A stretch of DNA of 64,000 nt from Mangrovicoccus sp049603835. Lineage in GTDB: Bacteria; Pseudomonadota; Alphaproteobacteria; Rhodobacterales; Rhodobacteraceae. The translations under genes were made by a program, and so were the position numbers. The notes under the pieces are model-generated. The model did not search any database, had not been told where the DNA came from, and saw nothing but the letters and a program-made list of their open reading frames with translations. Positions 35,053-44,037 of the stretch are shown piece after piece; positions within the stretch are counted from its first letter, which is position 1, and each line of letters starts with the position of its first letter. Location of the stretch: the NCBI GenBank assembly GCA_049603835.1, contig JBMYSZ010000013.1, forward strand, positions 1 to 64,000, read 5' to 3'.

Positions 35053-36018
35053 ATGAGCAAAGACATTCGTTGGGGTATTTTAGGCGCGGCGAAATTTGCC
35101 CGTGAATATATGGGGCCCGCATTGCAGTCGGCCCCTGGCGGGCATTTGGCGGCTCTGGCCACCAGCGCAGCAGAGAAAGCGGCACCGTTTCAGAAATTTG
35201 CCCCAAATCTGCGGCTGCATAGCGATTATGACGCGCTACTTGCCGATCCCGAAATTGACGCGGTCTATATCCCGCTGCCCAATCATTTGCATCTGGACTG
35301 GGCGCTTAAGGCCATGGAGGCGGGAAAGCATGTGCTGGTTGAAAAGCCGATCACTATGGCCGAGGCCGAGTTTGACCAGCTGATAGCAAAGCGCGACGCC
35401 ACCGGGCTTTTGGCGGCCGAGGCCTATATGATCGTGCATCACCCGCAATGGCAAAAAGCCAAATCCCTGCTGGCCGAGGGTGCGATTGGGCGTCTCTGGC
35501 GGGTCGATGGTGCCTTTAGCTTCAATAATCGCGATATGGATAACATTCGCAACAAATCCGAAAGCGGCGGCGGCTTGCGCGATATTGGGGTTTATATCTT
35601 TGGCTCCACCCGGTTTGTGACGGGCGAAGAGCCCAGCCAGCTAAGCGCCGATATCCGCTGGGAAAATGGCGTTGATGTTTATGCTCAGATCAATGCGGAT
35701 TTCCCCAGTTTCAAATATTCCGCTTTCACCTCGATCCGTATGCATCCGCGCCAGGAAATGGTGTTTCACGGGGAAGACGGGGTGATCACCTTGCGCGTGC
35801 CCTTTAACACCACTATTTTCGGTGAAGCGCAGCTAGAGTTGAAACGCGGCACGGATCTTCAGGTCTTTCGCTGGCCCAGCACCCGCCAATATGAGCTGCA
35901 AGTGGCGGCCTTTAACCGCTCGGCCTTGGATGGTGGCGATTATCCTTGCCCGCTGGAATTTTCCCGTGGCACCCAAAGGATGATCGATATGGCTTTTGCC
36001 AGTGCGAAAAAGCCATGA
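35053..36018 (+). CDS. Gfo/Idh/MocA-family oxidoreductase
   Basis: A 321-residue NAD(P)-dependent dehydrogenase. The Rossmann start WGILGAAKFAREYMGPAL, the YIPLPNHLHLDWALKAMEAGKHVLVEKPI block and a GGGLRDIGVY segment where the catalytic Asp lies are diagnostic. Related enzymes act on sugars or inositol. I use the ATG at 35053 (GGGGGGTGGG ribosome site) rather than an ATG 10 codons earlier. Single gene, no sugar-uptake neighbour. Confidence 0.85.
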   Translation: MSKDIRWGILGAAKFAREYMGPALQSAPGGHLAALATSAAEKAAPFQKFAPNLRLHSDYDALLADPEIDAVYIPLPNHLHLDWALKAMEAGKHVLVEKPITMAEAEFDQLIAKRDATGLLAAEAYMIVHHPQWQKAKSLLAEGAIGRLWRVDGAFSFNNRDMDNIRNKSESGGGLRDIGVYIFGSTRFVTGEEPSQLSADIRWENGVDVYAQINADFPSFKYSAFTSIRMHPRQEMVFHGEDGVITLRVPFNTTIFGEAQLELKRGTDLQVFRWPSTRQYELQVAAFNRSALDGGDYPCPLEFSRGTQRMIDMAFASAKKP

Positions 36019-36085
36019 TCCCTGCTGCTGCGGCTTCACCCTTGCGCCATTTCTGGTTAAACTTACCCGGTAGTGAGGGCGCCTT

Positions 36086-36364
36086 ATGATGCATGAACAA
36101 GATAGCGAAGACGATTTCATCCGCCGCGACGGAACGCTTGAGCGGCTTTTGGCGATTGTGGTGTTTCTGTTTCTGTTCACCATCGCTGGGAATTTGCTTT
36201 GGGCGATGACTATTGGTCAGGCGCTTTGGACGATTTTCACCGGGCGGCCCAATGATCATGTGGCGGAATTTGGCGCGCGGCTTGGGGTTTGGCTGAAACG
36301 GGTGACCTTGTATCTGTCGGGCACAACCGATGAAAAGCCCTTCCCCTGGCGCGAGATCGACTAA
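36086..36364 (+). CDS. Small membrane protein, DUF4389-like
   Basis: A 92-residue protein with a membrane helix at about 20-50 (LLAIVVFLFLFTIAGNLLWAMTIGQALW), then FTGRPNDHVAEFGARLGVWLKRVTLYLSGTTDEKPFPW. The FTGKPN...F...EEKPFPF pattern is characteristic of DUF4389. It ends in a 4-base convergent overlap with the next gene. Function unknown. Confidence 0.8.
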   Translation: MMHEQDSEDDFIRRDGTLERLLAIVVFLFLFTIAGNLLWAMTIGQALWTIFTGRPNDHVAEFGARLGVWLKRVTLYLSGTTDEKPFPWREID

Positions 36365-36939
36365 GCTTTGCGCCTCTGACGGGCTCTGAAAAGCCAGATG
36401 GTTGCGGCGAGCAGGGTGGAGCAGAGCGCGGTTTTGCTCCAGAACTCCATACTGCCCTGGATCATAATCGCATGCAGTATCGAGCAAAGGGCAATGGCTA
36501 GTCCAAGGCCTTGATGCCAGCTGCGCCAAGTTTTGGCCAGGATGTGGCGGCGGCGCATTGCCAGGAATGCCGTGGCGAAGAGCATCCACATGCCCAGCAC
36601 CCCGAATACTGAAAAAAAGGTCGGCGCGGTGAAGGTCAGCGCATCGATCATATCCGGTGGGCTCGTGATCCAAAGCCCGATAACATGAGCTATGATCAGG
36701 GCCAAAAGCGTGCCGCCAAGGATCCGGTGTAGTTTGCGCGACTGGCCAGGGCTTAGGCCGGGCAGGGCGCGGGCGGCCAAAAGCGGTTGGAATGGCAGCA
36801 GCGCCAGCGCAATCACCCCGGCAAGCCCGGCAGCGATATAGACCGGCTGCCGCCAGGCCAATAGCGGGCTGGTCGCCGCCAAAATCAATGGCAGAAGCGT
36901 CACAACCGCGAGCCCGCCCCATAGGAAAACGCCGCGCAT
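36361..36939 (-). CDS. Ferric-reductase-like transmembrane protein
   Basis: A 192-residue membrane protein with about six helices. It resembles the b-type-heme ferric reductase-like domain (FRD): RKLHRILGGTLLALIIAHVIGLW and WRSWHQGLGLAIALCSILHAIM supply spaced histidines on two helices for two hemes. No FAD/NAD domain is attached, so it would need a partner or pass electrons within the membrane. It follows the dioxygenase-like gene by 8 bases on the same strand. Confidence 0.78.
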   Translation of the reverse strand: MRGVFLWGGLAVVTLLPLILAATSPLLAWRQPVYIAAGLAGVIALALLPFQPLLAARALPGLSPGQSRKLHRILGGTLLALIIAHVIGLWITSPPDMIDALTFTAPTFFSVFGVLGMWMLFATAFLAMRRRHILAKTWRSWHQGLGLAIALCSILHAIMIQGSMEFWSKTALCSTLLAATIWLFRARQRRKA

Positions 36940-36947
36940 CTTCGATC

Positions 36948-37436
36948 TTAGGCCGGTTGCAGCACGAAATCCGCATGCAGAGTCGTGTCTTTCGCGCTGC
37001 GCATTACGGGGCGCAGGAAGACGGTTTTAAAGGCCCCGCTATCATAGGCCAAATGCCCGTGGGGCTGCCCAAAGGCTGGTACGATCTGTGGCATTTCCAG
37101 GCGGAAATTTCCTTGGAGATCACTTAGGGTCGCGCCGTGATTGCGCTTATCACGCTCGTGACCTTCGGTCGTGTGGGCCCAGATCTGGATCCTTTGTCCT
37201 GCCAATGGCGCCCCATCGCCTGCACGCCGGACAGTTCCGGTCATCCAAAATCCGCCGCTCCCGATCCGCTCGACAATTGGCGCGCCGGGGCGGTAATTAT
37301 TCGACCCCCCGCGCATGGAGCTTGTGGGCGCTAGCCCTGCGGCGCGGGCCGGGCTACTGAAGCTTGCCGCTGCACTGATCAGAGCCGCAGAGCTAAGGCT
37401 CAGAACTCGGCGGCGATTGGGCAAGGTCACTGGCAT
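36948..37436 (-). CDS. Secreted intradiol-dioxygenase-like protein
   Basis: A 162-residue protein with a twin-arginine-like signal (NRRRVLSLSSAALISAAA) and an Ala-x-Ala cleavage site near residue 33. The beta-rich core resembles intradiol ring-cleavage dioxygenases: FWMTGTVRRAGDGAPLAGQRIQIWAH, SDLQGNFRLE, and HGHLAY in place of HIHF. The usual second Tyr iron ligand (YRF) appears as NFRL, so activity is doubtful. ATG at 37436 has TTGGAG upstream. It pairs with the ferric-reductase-like gene. Confidence 0.68.
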   Translation of the reverse strand: MPVTLPNRRRVLSLSSAALISAAASFSSPARAAGLAPTSSMRGGSNNYRPGAPIVERIGSGGFWMTGTVRRAGDGAPLAGQRIQIWAHTTEGHERDKRNHGATLSDLQGNFRLEMPQIVPAFGQPHGHLAYDSGAFKTVFLRPVMRSAKDTTLHADFVLQPA

Positions 37437-37652
37437 GGCTATCTCCAATTTCTCGGCTAAGGGCTTATGCGACGCTAAATAGCATATATCCGTTAGCTAG
37501 GCGCTCAGCCGCGCAGGTCGATGTTATGGCACGCAAATGTGAGGTCGGCCTTAGATCCTCACTCAGAGCGTAAAGCCTCGCCTTCGCGGTTTAGCCTCCC
37601 AGCTTCAGCGCGAATGGTGCTATAGGATGCATCCCGTTAAACCCGAGATGTT

Positions 37653-38411
37653 TTAGGCGGTTTCCCAATGTACGATGCGTTTGCTGGCAAAGACAAAAAA
37701 CGCGTCCAGCGCCGCACCCAGTAGCCCTAACTGGATCAGCCCCACAAACATTCGGTCCACCTGGAAATACTGCCGCGCCTCTTCCAAGCGATAGCCAATC
37801 CCAGCCGAGGAGCCGGTAAGCTCGGCGGCGACCAGGCTGAGAAAGGCCAGCGCCGCGCCGAAACGGAGACCCGCGAAAATATGCGGGGCAGCGGCGGGAA
37901 CAACGACTTCTAAAAACTCTCGCCACCATGGTGCGCCCAAGGACCGCGACGCCCGGATATAGGTTTCGGGCACATGTTCCATTCCGTGATGAGTGGCCAG
38001 CCAAACCGCAAGAAAGACCGTATAAGCAATGACGAAATATTTGGACTCCTCACCAATCCCAAACCAAACAATGGCAATCGGGACCAATGCAATCGCCGGG
38101 ATCGGGCGGAGAATATTGAAAAACGGATAGACCGCGAGCCGCACCAAAGCGAGCCGCGCGGTCAATATCCCGGCCAAAATCCCAAGCGTCGCGCCAATGG
38201 AAAAACCCACCACAGCCCGCGTGACCGAGGTCTTGAGGTCTTTCATAATGACCCCGTCATTGAAGAGCTTCACCGATGCTTTAGCCACCTCAAAAGGCCC
38301 GGGAAACAGGTTTCGATTGGTCAGCCCAAAACTATGGGCGCATTGCCAAACCGCGACGACGAATAGAATCGACAGGAAAGGCTTGAAATATTCGAGGCCG
38401 GTTTTCGACAT
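37653..38411 (-). CDS. ABC permease, NitT/TauT (SsuC-like) family
   Basis: A 252-residue permease with six membrane segments and the cytoplasmic motif YIRASRSLGAPWWREFLEVVVPAA (about residues 155-180). This is the NitT/TauT family importing sulfonates, taurine, nitrate, or pyrimidine- and thiamine-precursor rings. It is divergent from the ATPase and binding-protein genes it should serve. I choose the ATG at 38411 (MSKTGLEYF) with GGAGCG upstream; a start 12 codons earlier is possible. Confidence 0.88.
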   Translation of the reverse strand: MSKTGLEYFKPFLSILFVVAVWQCAHSFGLTNRNLFPGPFEVAKASVKLFNDGVIMKDLKTSVTRAVVGFSIGATLGILAGILTARLALVRLAVYPFFNILRPIPAIALVPIAIVWFGIGEESKYFVIAYTVFLAVWLATHHGMEHVPETYIRASRSLGAPWWREFLEVVVPAAAPHIFAGLRFGAALAFLSLVAAELTGSSAGIGYRLEEARQYFQVDRMFVGLIQLGLLGAALDAFFVFASKRIVHWETA

Positions 38412-38684
38412 GTCGCGCTCCGTTGCTTGGGAATTGATCGGGCTCACCCTATCACGGGGTCGAGGGGGGGAAGTTTTCGTCTGTCAATTAATTGCCGTTT
38501 TCGGACGTTCCGGGCGGATTGCCCAAGAACTAGGCGGATTGATTTTAGTAAAGTGACAGAAAGCATCGCGGCTTTAGCGGCGATATAAGTGGTGCGGCTT
38601 TTGCATCGCTACGACGTGAAATTAGCATCACATTGCAGCGGTTTTTGGCGGTTAGGCTTTGTCCAGGAATAAGGACGACGCCGC
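38412..38684. promoter_or_regulatory. Divergent promoter region of the NitT/TauT-type importer
   Basis: About 270 bases between divergent permease and ATPase genes, richer in AT around 38490-38640. It must carry promoters both ways. I did not find a clear palindromic operator. Confidence 0.45.
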
Positions 38685-39503
38685 ATGCCTGCCAATGACC
38701 TAAAGCCAAAGCCCCCAGCGGAAACCGTGATTGCGCCCGGTTCTGGCCGTGTGCGCATTGCCGGGCTGTCGGTGGTTTTTGCAACAAAGGGCGGCGGATC
38801 CACCACCGCGCTGGCGCCCACGAATCTGACCCTAGAGCCCGGAACATTCACCGCGCTGATCGGGCCATCGGGCTGCGGGAAATCCACGCTATTAAATGCG
38901 GTGGCCGGCTTTACCGCGCCGAGCGAAGGCGCGGTAAAGGTGGATGGGCGCCGGGTCGCGGGGCCGCATCCCAGCGTTGGAGTGATCTTTCAGAACTTTG
39001 CTCTGTTTCCTTGGTTCACGGCGCGCGGCAATGTGGAATTCGCGCTCAAACGTTTTGGTCTTTCGAAAGGCGCGCGGCGCCAGCGGGCCGTGACCGCGCT
39101 TGAAGAAGTGGGGCTTGCAGAGCATGCGGGCAAATTTCCCGGTCAGCTTTCTGGCGGGATGAAACAGCGTGTTGCCATTGCGCGCACCTTGGCGGCAGAT
39201 CCCGATGTCTTGCTGATGGATGAACCTTTCGGCGCGCTGGACGCTCAGACCCGGCTGCGCATGCATGAATTGCTGACCGGCATTTGGATGCGGCGGCGCA
39301 AAACCGTGCTGTTTGTCACCCATGATGTGGATGAGGCGCTGCGCCTATCGGATGTGATTTACGTAATGTCCACAGGCCCCGGCCGGATCATCGAAAAGGT
39401 TCCCGTATCGTTAGAGCGCCCCCGTCCGGTGGATCGGATGGGCAGCGATTTCTTGCAATTGCGCACGCAGCTTTTGGGGCTGCTACGCCATGATGAACCA
39501 TGA
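38685..39503 (+). CDS. ABC ATPase, NitT/TauT (SsuB/TauB-like) family
   Basis: A 272-residue ATPase: Walker A GPSGCGKST, Q-loop FQNFALFPW (the FPW variant typical of the NitT/TauT group), signature LSGGMKQRVAIARTL, Walker B VLLMDEPFGALDA, switch VTHDVDEAL. About 30 extra residues precede the first strand. AAGGACG lies before the ATG. The binding protein starts 37 bases after its stop, so both are in one operon with the hydrolases downstream. Confidence 0.9.
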   Translation: MPANDLKPKPPAETVIAPGSGRVRIAGLSVVFATKGGGSTTALAPTNLTLEPGTFTALIGPSGCGKSTLLNAVAGFTAPSEGAVKVDGRRVAGPHPSVGVIFQNFALFPWFTARGNVEFALKRFGLSKGARRQRAVTALEEVGLAEHAGKFPGQLSGGMKQRVAIARTLAADPDVLLMDEPFGALDAQTRLRMHELLTGIWMRRRKTVLFVTHDVDEALRLSDVIYVMSTGPGRIIEKVPVSLERPRPVDRMGSDFLQLRTQLLGLLRHDEP

Positions 39504-39540
39504 AGACCCTGACAACAAACTGGCAACAAGGAGAGAAGAT

Positions 39541-40500
39541 ATGTTGATGAAGTCGATTATCGGCGCGGCTAGCGCTTTGATCATCGGGGCGGGTGCGAGC
39601 GTTGCCGGTGAAATCACCATTGGCACCGCGCCCAATTTGCAGACCCTGCCCATTGTCGTCGCGATGCATGAGGGCTATTTCGCGGAAGAAGGTATCGAGC
39701 TGGAAACTGTGAAATTCACCTCGGGCCGTCGGGCGTTAGAGGCTTTGATTGGCGGTCAGTTGGATGTGGCCTTTATGGCGGAATATCCGGTATCCATCGC
39801 ATCCCTGCGCGAACAGCCTTTTGGCACTTTCACCACCTTATCGCGCTATACGGCCAATCGGATGATCTCCAAAGCGTCGATCGGGTTTGAAGATCCCAGC
39901 AGCCTGGTCGGCAAGAAAATCGGCACGACTAAGGGCTCCAATACCGAATTTTTCACCGAAGCCTTGATCGAGAAATTCGGCGTCGATGCCGAGGTGATCA
40001 ATGTGTCACCGCCTGATATCGTTCCGGCCTTGGCGCGCGGTGATATCGATGCGGGGATCATGTTCCCTGATTTCTATCCCGCGGCGGAAAAAGCCCTGGG
40101 CGAGGATTATCGCGAATATCGCAGTGATGCCTATATTGCCTGGTTTGTGCTATCGGCGACGCCTGAAATGCTGAATGAACGCCCGGATGAATTGGCGGGT
40201 TTTGTGCGCGCCTTGATCAAGGCTGAGGATTTCATCGAAAGCAATCCAGACGCCGCGATGGAGGCTTTGGCCGAGGCGACCGAAGGCGTGTTGTCCATGG
40301 AAACCATCAAGACCAAATTTGCCGAGGCGGAATATGAAATCGGCCTGGCCAATGGGCTTTTGGATATTTTGGAAGTCCAAGCCAATTGGGTTGTGGGCAA
40401 AGGCATGGTCGAGGCAGAGCCGTCCCGCGAGCTGATCAAATCCTATCTGGCCACCGGTCCGCTTGAAGCCGTTGATGCATCGCGGATCACTTTGGAATAA
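39541..40500 (+). CDS. NitT/TauT-type ABC substrate-binding protein
   Basis: A 319-residue periplasmic binding protein with a signal peptide (MLMKSIIGAASALIIGAGASVAG). The NMT1/SsuA-like pattern is plain: TIGTAPNLQTLPIVVAMHEGYFAEEGIELE, then GGQLDVAFMAEYPVSIASL, GKKIGTTKGSNTEFF and ALARGDIDAGIMF. I use the ATG at 39541, which has AGGAGAG, rather than one 17 codons earlier. The genes following suggest the ligand is a nitrogen-rich ring compound such as a hydroxypyrimidine or s-triazine. Confidence 0.87.
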   Translation: MLMKSIIGAASALIIGAGASVAGEITIGTAPNLQTLPIVVAMHEGYFAEEGIELETVKFTSGRRALEALIGGQLDVAFMAEYPVSIASLREQPFGTFTTLSRYTANRMISKASIGFEDPSSLVGKKIGTTKGSNTEFFTEALIEKFGVDAEVINVSPPDIVPALARGDIDAGIMFPDFYPAAEKALGEDYREYRSDAYIAWFVLSATPEMLNERPDELAGFVRALIKAEDFIESNPDAAMEALAEATEGVLSMETIKTKFAEAEYEIGLANGLLDILEVQANWVVGKGMVEAEPSRELIKSYLATGPLEAVDASRITLE

Positions 40501-40546
40501 TTGTCGAAATAGGAGCGGGCGGTCGCCTTGGATCGCCCGACATAGG

Positions 40547-41929
40547 ATGATGAAATTCGATACTCTGCTTGCTGGCGGCGCAGTACTGGCGCCGGAAATT
40601 CTGCTCACATCTGATGGGGTGAAACGGGATTGGGCCATCGCTTATGAGAGCGGCAAAATCACCGGGATGGGGCCTAAGGGAGAATTTCCGCAGGCGGTGG
40701 ATTTGCCGGGTCGGGCAATAATCCCTGGCTTTGTTGATGCGCATACCCATGTGGGGCAGATCTTTGGCAAGGCCTTGATCGGCGGCGAGCCGGCCCAGAT
40801 CTGGCGGCGCATTTGGCACCCGATGGAGCGGGATATGGATGAAGATCAGTCCTATCTTTCGGCGAAATGGGCCTTTTGGGAAGCGCTGCGGGGCGGCTTT
40901 ACCAAAGTAGTGAATTACGGGCTGAATGGGCTGGAGAAGAATGCGGGCGTGCATCGCGCTGCGCAGGAAACCGGGATCCGTCTGGTTTCTGCCTGTGGTC
41001 TAGACGAGTTTTCCGGCGAAATTGGCACCGGCCATGGCAATAAAAGCTGGGCCGAAATCGAAGCGGTGATCTTCGCGCATATTGAGGACTGCGCCGGGCT
41101 TGATTTGATTGAGCCTTCGGTGTGCTGTAGCTCTTTCATGGGCAATACGCCGGAAACTCTTGCTAAGCTATCGGCGCTTTGCGCGGAAAAAGGGATTTTG
41201 CTGCAGATCCATTCTAATGAGCATTTCCCAGAAGTGCATGAATGCATTTTGCGCCACGGAATGCGGCCGACCGAGCTACTCTATAAGCATGGGGTTTTGG
41301 GACCGCATGTGTTGTTGCATCACACGACCCTTGTCTCGGAGCCGGAAATCGAGCTGATCGTGGAAACCGGAACGGCGACGTCCTATAATCCGCTGGCCAG
41401 TATCTGGAAAGGCAATGCCGTGGCACCGGCCTTACGCTTTGCCCAGCGGGGGGTGCGGTTTGGCATTGGCTCTGACACCACATCAGCGGATGGGTTCAAA
41501 AACCTAATGGCGGCCGAGGCCTGCCAACGTATCGAACATGGGCTGCCGGTGGCGGATTTCTCTTGCGGGGCTGCTTGGACTTGGGTCGATGCGGCGACCT
41601 CGCAAGGGGCGGCGGCCACAGGGGGTGGCGATGATCACGGCGCGCTATCGCCGGGCCAATCCGCCGATTTCCTGGTCTTGGATATGATGGCACCGGAATG
41701 TTTGCCTAGCCATGATTTCGAATGGGAATTGGTGCGCTATTATAATCGGGACCAAGTGGATGCGGTGGTGATCAATGGCCGTCTTTGTATGGCGGGCGGT
41801 CAGCCTGTGGGATGGAATACGGATGAGCTGCGACAAGCGGCCATGGCGGCGGCGCAGAAAATCACCTCGGCACCGGATATAAAACGCTGCCATGGTCCCT
41901 CGGATCTCTATCGACCTTCGAAAGGCTAA
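40547..41929 (+). CDS. Amidohydrolase, AtzA/TrzN/deaminase-like
   Basis: A 460-residue metal-dependent amidohydrolase. Metal and catalytic residues are visible as DAHTHVGQ (H-x-H), QIHSNEH, LLHHTTLVS and IGSDTTSADG. This is the subtype-III class that deaminates or dechlorinates s-triazines and pyrimidines (AtzA, TrzN, cytosine and guanine deaminases). It lies between the importer and the ring-opening hydrolase, so it may make the cyclic product they use, for example cyanurate from an amino-triazine or a hydroxylated pyrimidine. The start has only a weak AGG site; ATG at 40547 or 40550. Confidence 0.83.
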   Translation: MMKFDTLLAGGAVLAPEILLTSDGVKRDWAIAYESGKITGMGPKGEFPQAVDLPGRAIIPGFVDAHTHVGQIFGKALIGGEPAQIWRRIWHPMERDMDEDQSYLSAKWAFWEALRGGFTKVVNYGLNGLEKNAGVHRAAQETGIRLVSACGLDEFSGEIGTGHGNKSWAEIEAVIFAHIEDCAGLDLIEPSVCCSSFMGNTPETLAKLSALCAEKGILLQIHSNEHFPEVHECILRHGMRPTELLYKHGVLGPHVLLHHTTLVSEPEIELIVETGTATSYNPLASIWKGNAVAPALRFAQRGVRFGIGSDTTSADGFKNLMAAEACQRIEHGLPVADFSCGAAWTWVDAATSQGAAATGGGDDHGALSPGQSADFLVLDMMAPECLPSHDFEWELVRYYNRDQVDAVVINGRLCMAGGQPVGWNTDELRQAAMAAAQKITSAPDIKRCHGPSDLYRPSKG

Positions 41930-41932
41930 GCC

Positions 41933-42979
41933 ATGCCGCGCGCGCGTATCCATGTGATCCCAACCTCTGCCCCGGATGATCTGACCGGGCTTGCTGCTTT
42001 GGTAGAGGCCGGGGCGTTAGAGCCGTCGCAGCTGGTGGCGATCTTGGGCAAGACCGAGGGAAATGGCTGCGTCAATGACTTTACCCGCGCCTTCTCTGTC
42101 GCCGCGTTGAAGCGGTATTTGGGTCCGGCGAGCGACGGGGTAACGCTGGTTATGTCGGGCGGAACAGAAGGCGGGCTTGCACCGCATTTGGTGACATTTG
42201 AGGTGCTAGAGGATGCGGGGGGCAGTCCAGCCCTGGCATTGGGGGCAAAGATCACTCGGGATCTGGCACCGCATGAAATTGGCACATTCGCCCAGGTGGA
42301 ATGCGTGGCCGAAAGCGTCAGCCAAGCGATCGACCAGGCAAAAATTGCAGGTCCCGAGGATGTGCATTTCGTCCAAATCAAATGCCCGCTTTTGACCAGT
42401 GAGCGGATCGCAAATTCTGCCCCGCCCACCGCCACGTCTGACACGCTGAAATCCATGGGTCTGTCGCGCGGCGCTTCGGCTTTGGGCGTTGCTTTGGCGC
42501 TTGGAGAGGTAGATGCCGCAACGGCTCGACGGGCTTTGGCCGAAGCGGATGGCACAGTATATTCCAGCCGAGCCAGCACCTCGGCAGGGGTGGAACTGAT
42601 GGGCCATGAAATCCTGGTTCTGGGGATGAGCGCCGCTTGGTCCGGCCCCTTGATCGTCGATCATGCGGTGATGGCGGATGCGATTGACACAGGCGCGGTG
42701 CGCGCCGCGATGGAGCGTTTGAACATCGGCGACGGCGCGCATCTCCGGGCGCTTTTTGCTAAGGCCGAGGCGTCGACTTCGGGGCATATCCGGGGCCAGC
42801 GCCATACGATGCTGAATGACAGCGATATATCCTCCACCCGTCATGCGCGGGCCATGGTTGGCGGTGCTTTGGGCGGTTTGGTGGGGCGGATGGATCTTTT
42901 CGTTTCAGGCGGGGCAGAGCATCAGGGCCCTGATGGCGGCGGCCCCGTAGCGCTAATCGCGGAACGGGAGGGCGCCTAA
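41933..42979 (+). CDS. Ring-opening amidohydrolase: cyanuric acid hydrolase or barbiturase
   Basis: A 348-residue protein of the rare AtzD/barbiturase family with threefold pseudo-symmetry. The three Lys-Ser pairs can be read. Unit A has Lys40 (GKTEGNGCVNDFTR) with Ser75 (MSGGTEGG). Unit B has Lys150 (QIKCPLLTSERI) with a Ser at 215-217 (ASTSAGVELMGHE). Unit C has Lys277 with Ser325 (VSGGAEHQGPDGGG). The RGQRHTMLNDSDI-STRHARA signature is complete. It hydrolyses cyanurate to carboxybiuret/biuret, or barbiturate to ureidomalonate; sequence alone does not settle which. It starts 3 bases after the amidohydrolase stop. Confidence 0.9.
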   Translation: MPRARIHVIPTSAPDDLTGLAALVEAGALEPSQLVAILGKTEGNGCVNDFTRAFSVAALKRYLGPASDGVTLVMSGGTEGGLAPHLVTFEVLEDAGGSPALALGAKITRDLAPHEIGTFAQVECVAESVSQAIDQAKIAGPEDVHFVQIKCPLLTSERIANSAPPTATSDTLKSMGLSRGASALGVALALGEVDAATARRALAEADGTVYSSRASTSAGVELMGHEILVLGMSAAWSGPLIVDHAVMADAIDTGAVRAAMERLNIGDGAHLRALFAKAEASTSGHIRGQRHTMLNDSDISSTRHARAMVGGALGGLVGRMDLFVSGGAEHQGPDGGGPVALIAEREGA

Positions 42980-43893
42980 TCCTCGTCAGTATAAGAGGGC
43001 AGAGCCCGCAACGCATTGACCAGCTCTTGCATAAACCGGGCCGAGGCCACGGGCAGGGTCCGACCGCGCAACTGCCCCAGCAATAGATTACCCGGCGCCA
43101 CATCCCGTTCCGCCAGGGGGCGGGCGACCAGATTGCTATGCTGCTCCATATCTAGGCCGATGGGGAATTGGAAACTGACCATATCCTCCCATAGGCCGTA
43201 ATGGCGCATAAAGTCGAAACTCTCGGATTCGACCATTGGTGTGATCTCACCCGAAGACAGATGCCGTGCCGCTTTTTCCAGCAAAACCCGCACCGCGAAT
43301 TTTTCTGATGGTGCCACATGGGGAAAGCGCAGCGCATCGCGCAGGCGGATTTCTTTGTCTTGGGCCAGCGGATGATCCGCCTGCATGATCACATGGATCG
43401 GCTGGGCGCTGGCATAGATCACTTCGAAATCCACCATGGTCAGCGGCTCGAACACCAAAGCGATATCGCTGGCAAATTCCGATAGCTCTTTTTCAGCGGC
43501 AAAGCGGTCACGGGCATTGACCGAAAATGTCACGCCAGGGTGATTGCCCCGATAACGGGCGATCTCGCGTGGCAGAAAATAGGGCAGCAATGCTTGGGAA
43601 CAGGCGATGGATACATGCCCCCGGCGCACCCCCGATAAATCAGAGACTTGGGATTTTAGCCGTGCGAAATCCGAACGTTGCGCCCGTATATGATGCAGCA
43701 GCAATTCGCCCGCCGGGTTCAGACGCACCCCGCGCGGCAAGCGTTCAAAGATTTCATAGCCGAATTCATCTTCGAACCGGTTGATCCGCCGGTTCAGCGC
43801 CGAGGCGGTGATATTCATATCCTCCGAGGCTTTGCGGATCGATCCGGCGCGGATCACGCCTTCGATAAATTCGAAGTCTTTGAGATGGCGCAT
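42976..43893 (-). CDS. LysR-family transcriptional regulator
   Basis: A 305-residue LysR regulator. The N-terminal winged helix is RHLKDFEFIEGVIRAGSIRKASEDMNITASALNRRINRFEDEFG (residues 2-46), followed by a type-2 periplasmic-binding-fold effector domain. Its 3' end overlaps the ring-opening hydrolase by 4 bases (convergent), and it is divergent from allophanate hydrolase with a LysR-type site between. It most likely controls the ring-catabolic genes on both sides. Confidence 0.9.
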   Translation of the reverse strand: MRHLKDFEFIEGVIRAGSIRKASEDMNITASALNRRINRFEDEFGYEIFERLPRGVRLNPAGELLLHHIRAQRSDFARLKSQVSDLSGVRRGHVSIACSQALLPYFLPREIARYRGNHPGVTFSVNARDRFAAEKELSEFASDIALVFEPLTMVDFEVIYASAQPIHVIMQADHPLAQDKEIRLRDALRFPHVAPSEKFAVRVLLEKAARHLSSGEITPMVESESFDFMRHYGLWEDMVSFQFPIGLDMEQHSNLVARPLAERDVAPGNLLLGQLRGRTLPVASARFMQELVNALRALPSYTDED

Positions 43894-43917
43894 GCATGTG
43901 TCCCTCAGCCTCTAGTG

Positions 43918-43932
43918 GTGCGTTTTATGCAC
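43918..43932. promoter_or_regulatory. LysR-type operator (T-N11-A)
   Basis: GTGC-GTTTTAT-GCAC is an inverted repeat with the T-N11-A core of LysR boxes, 25 bases before the regulator start and about 105 before allophanate hydrolase. Confidence 0.55.
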
Positions 43933-44037
43933 CGGTTTTGTGAGATTATAGCAATTGTTTTCTCGCTCCCACCACCGAATTCTAAGCAAAAGAGCCGGGG
44001 CAAGATGGGCCTCCGAGCGAATGACGGGGAATGAGGC

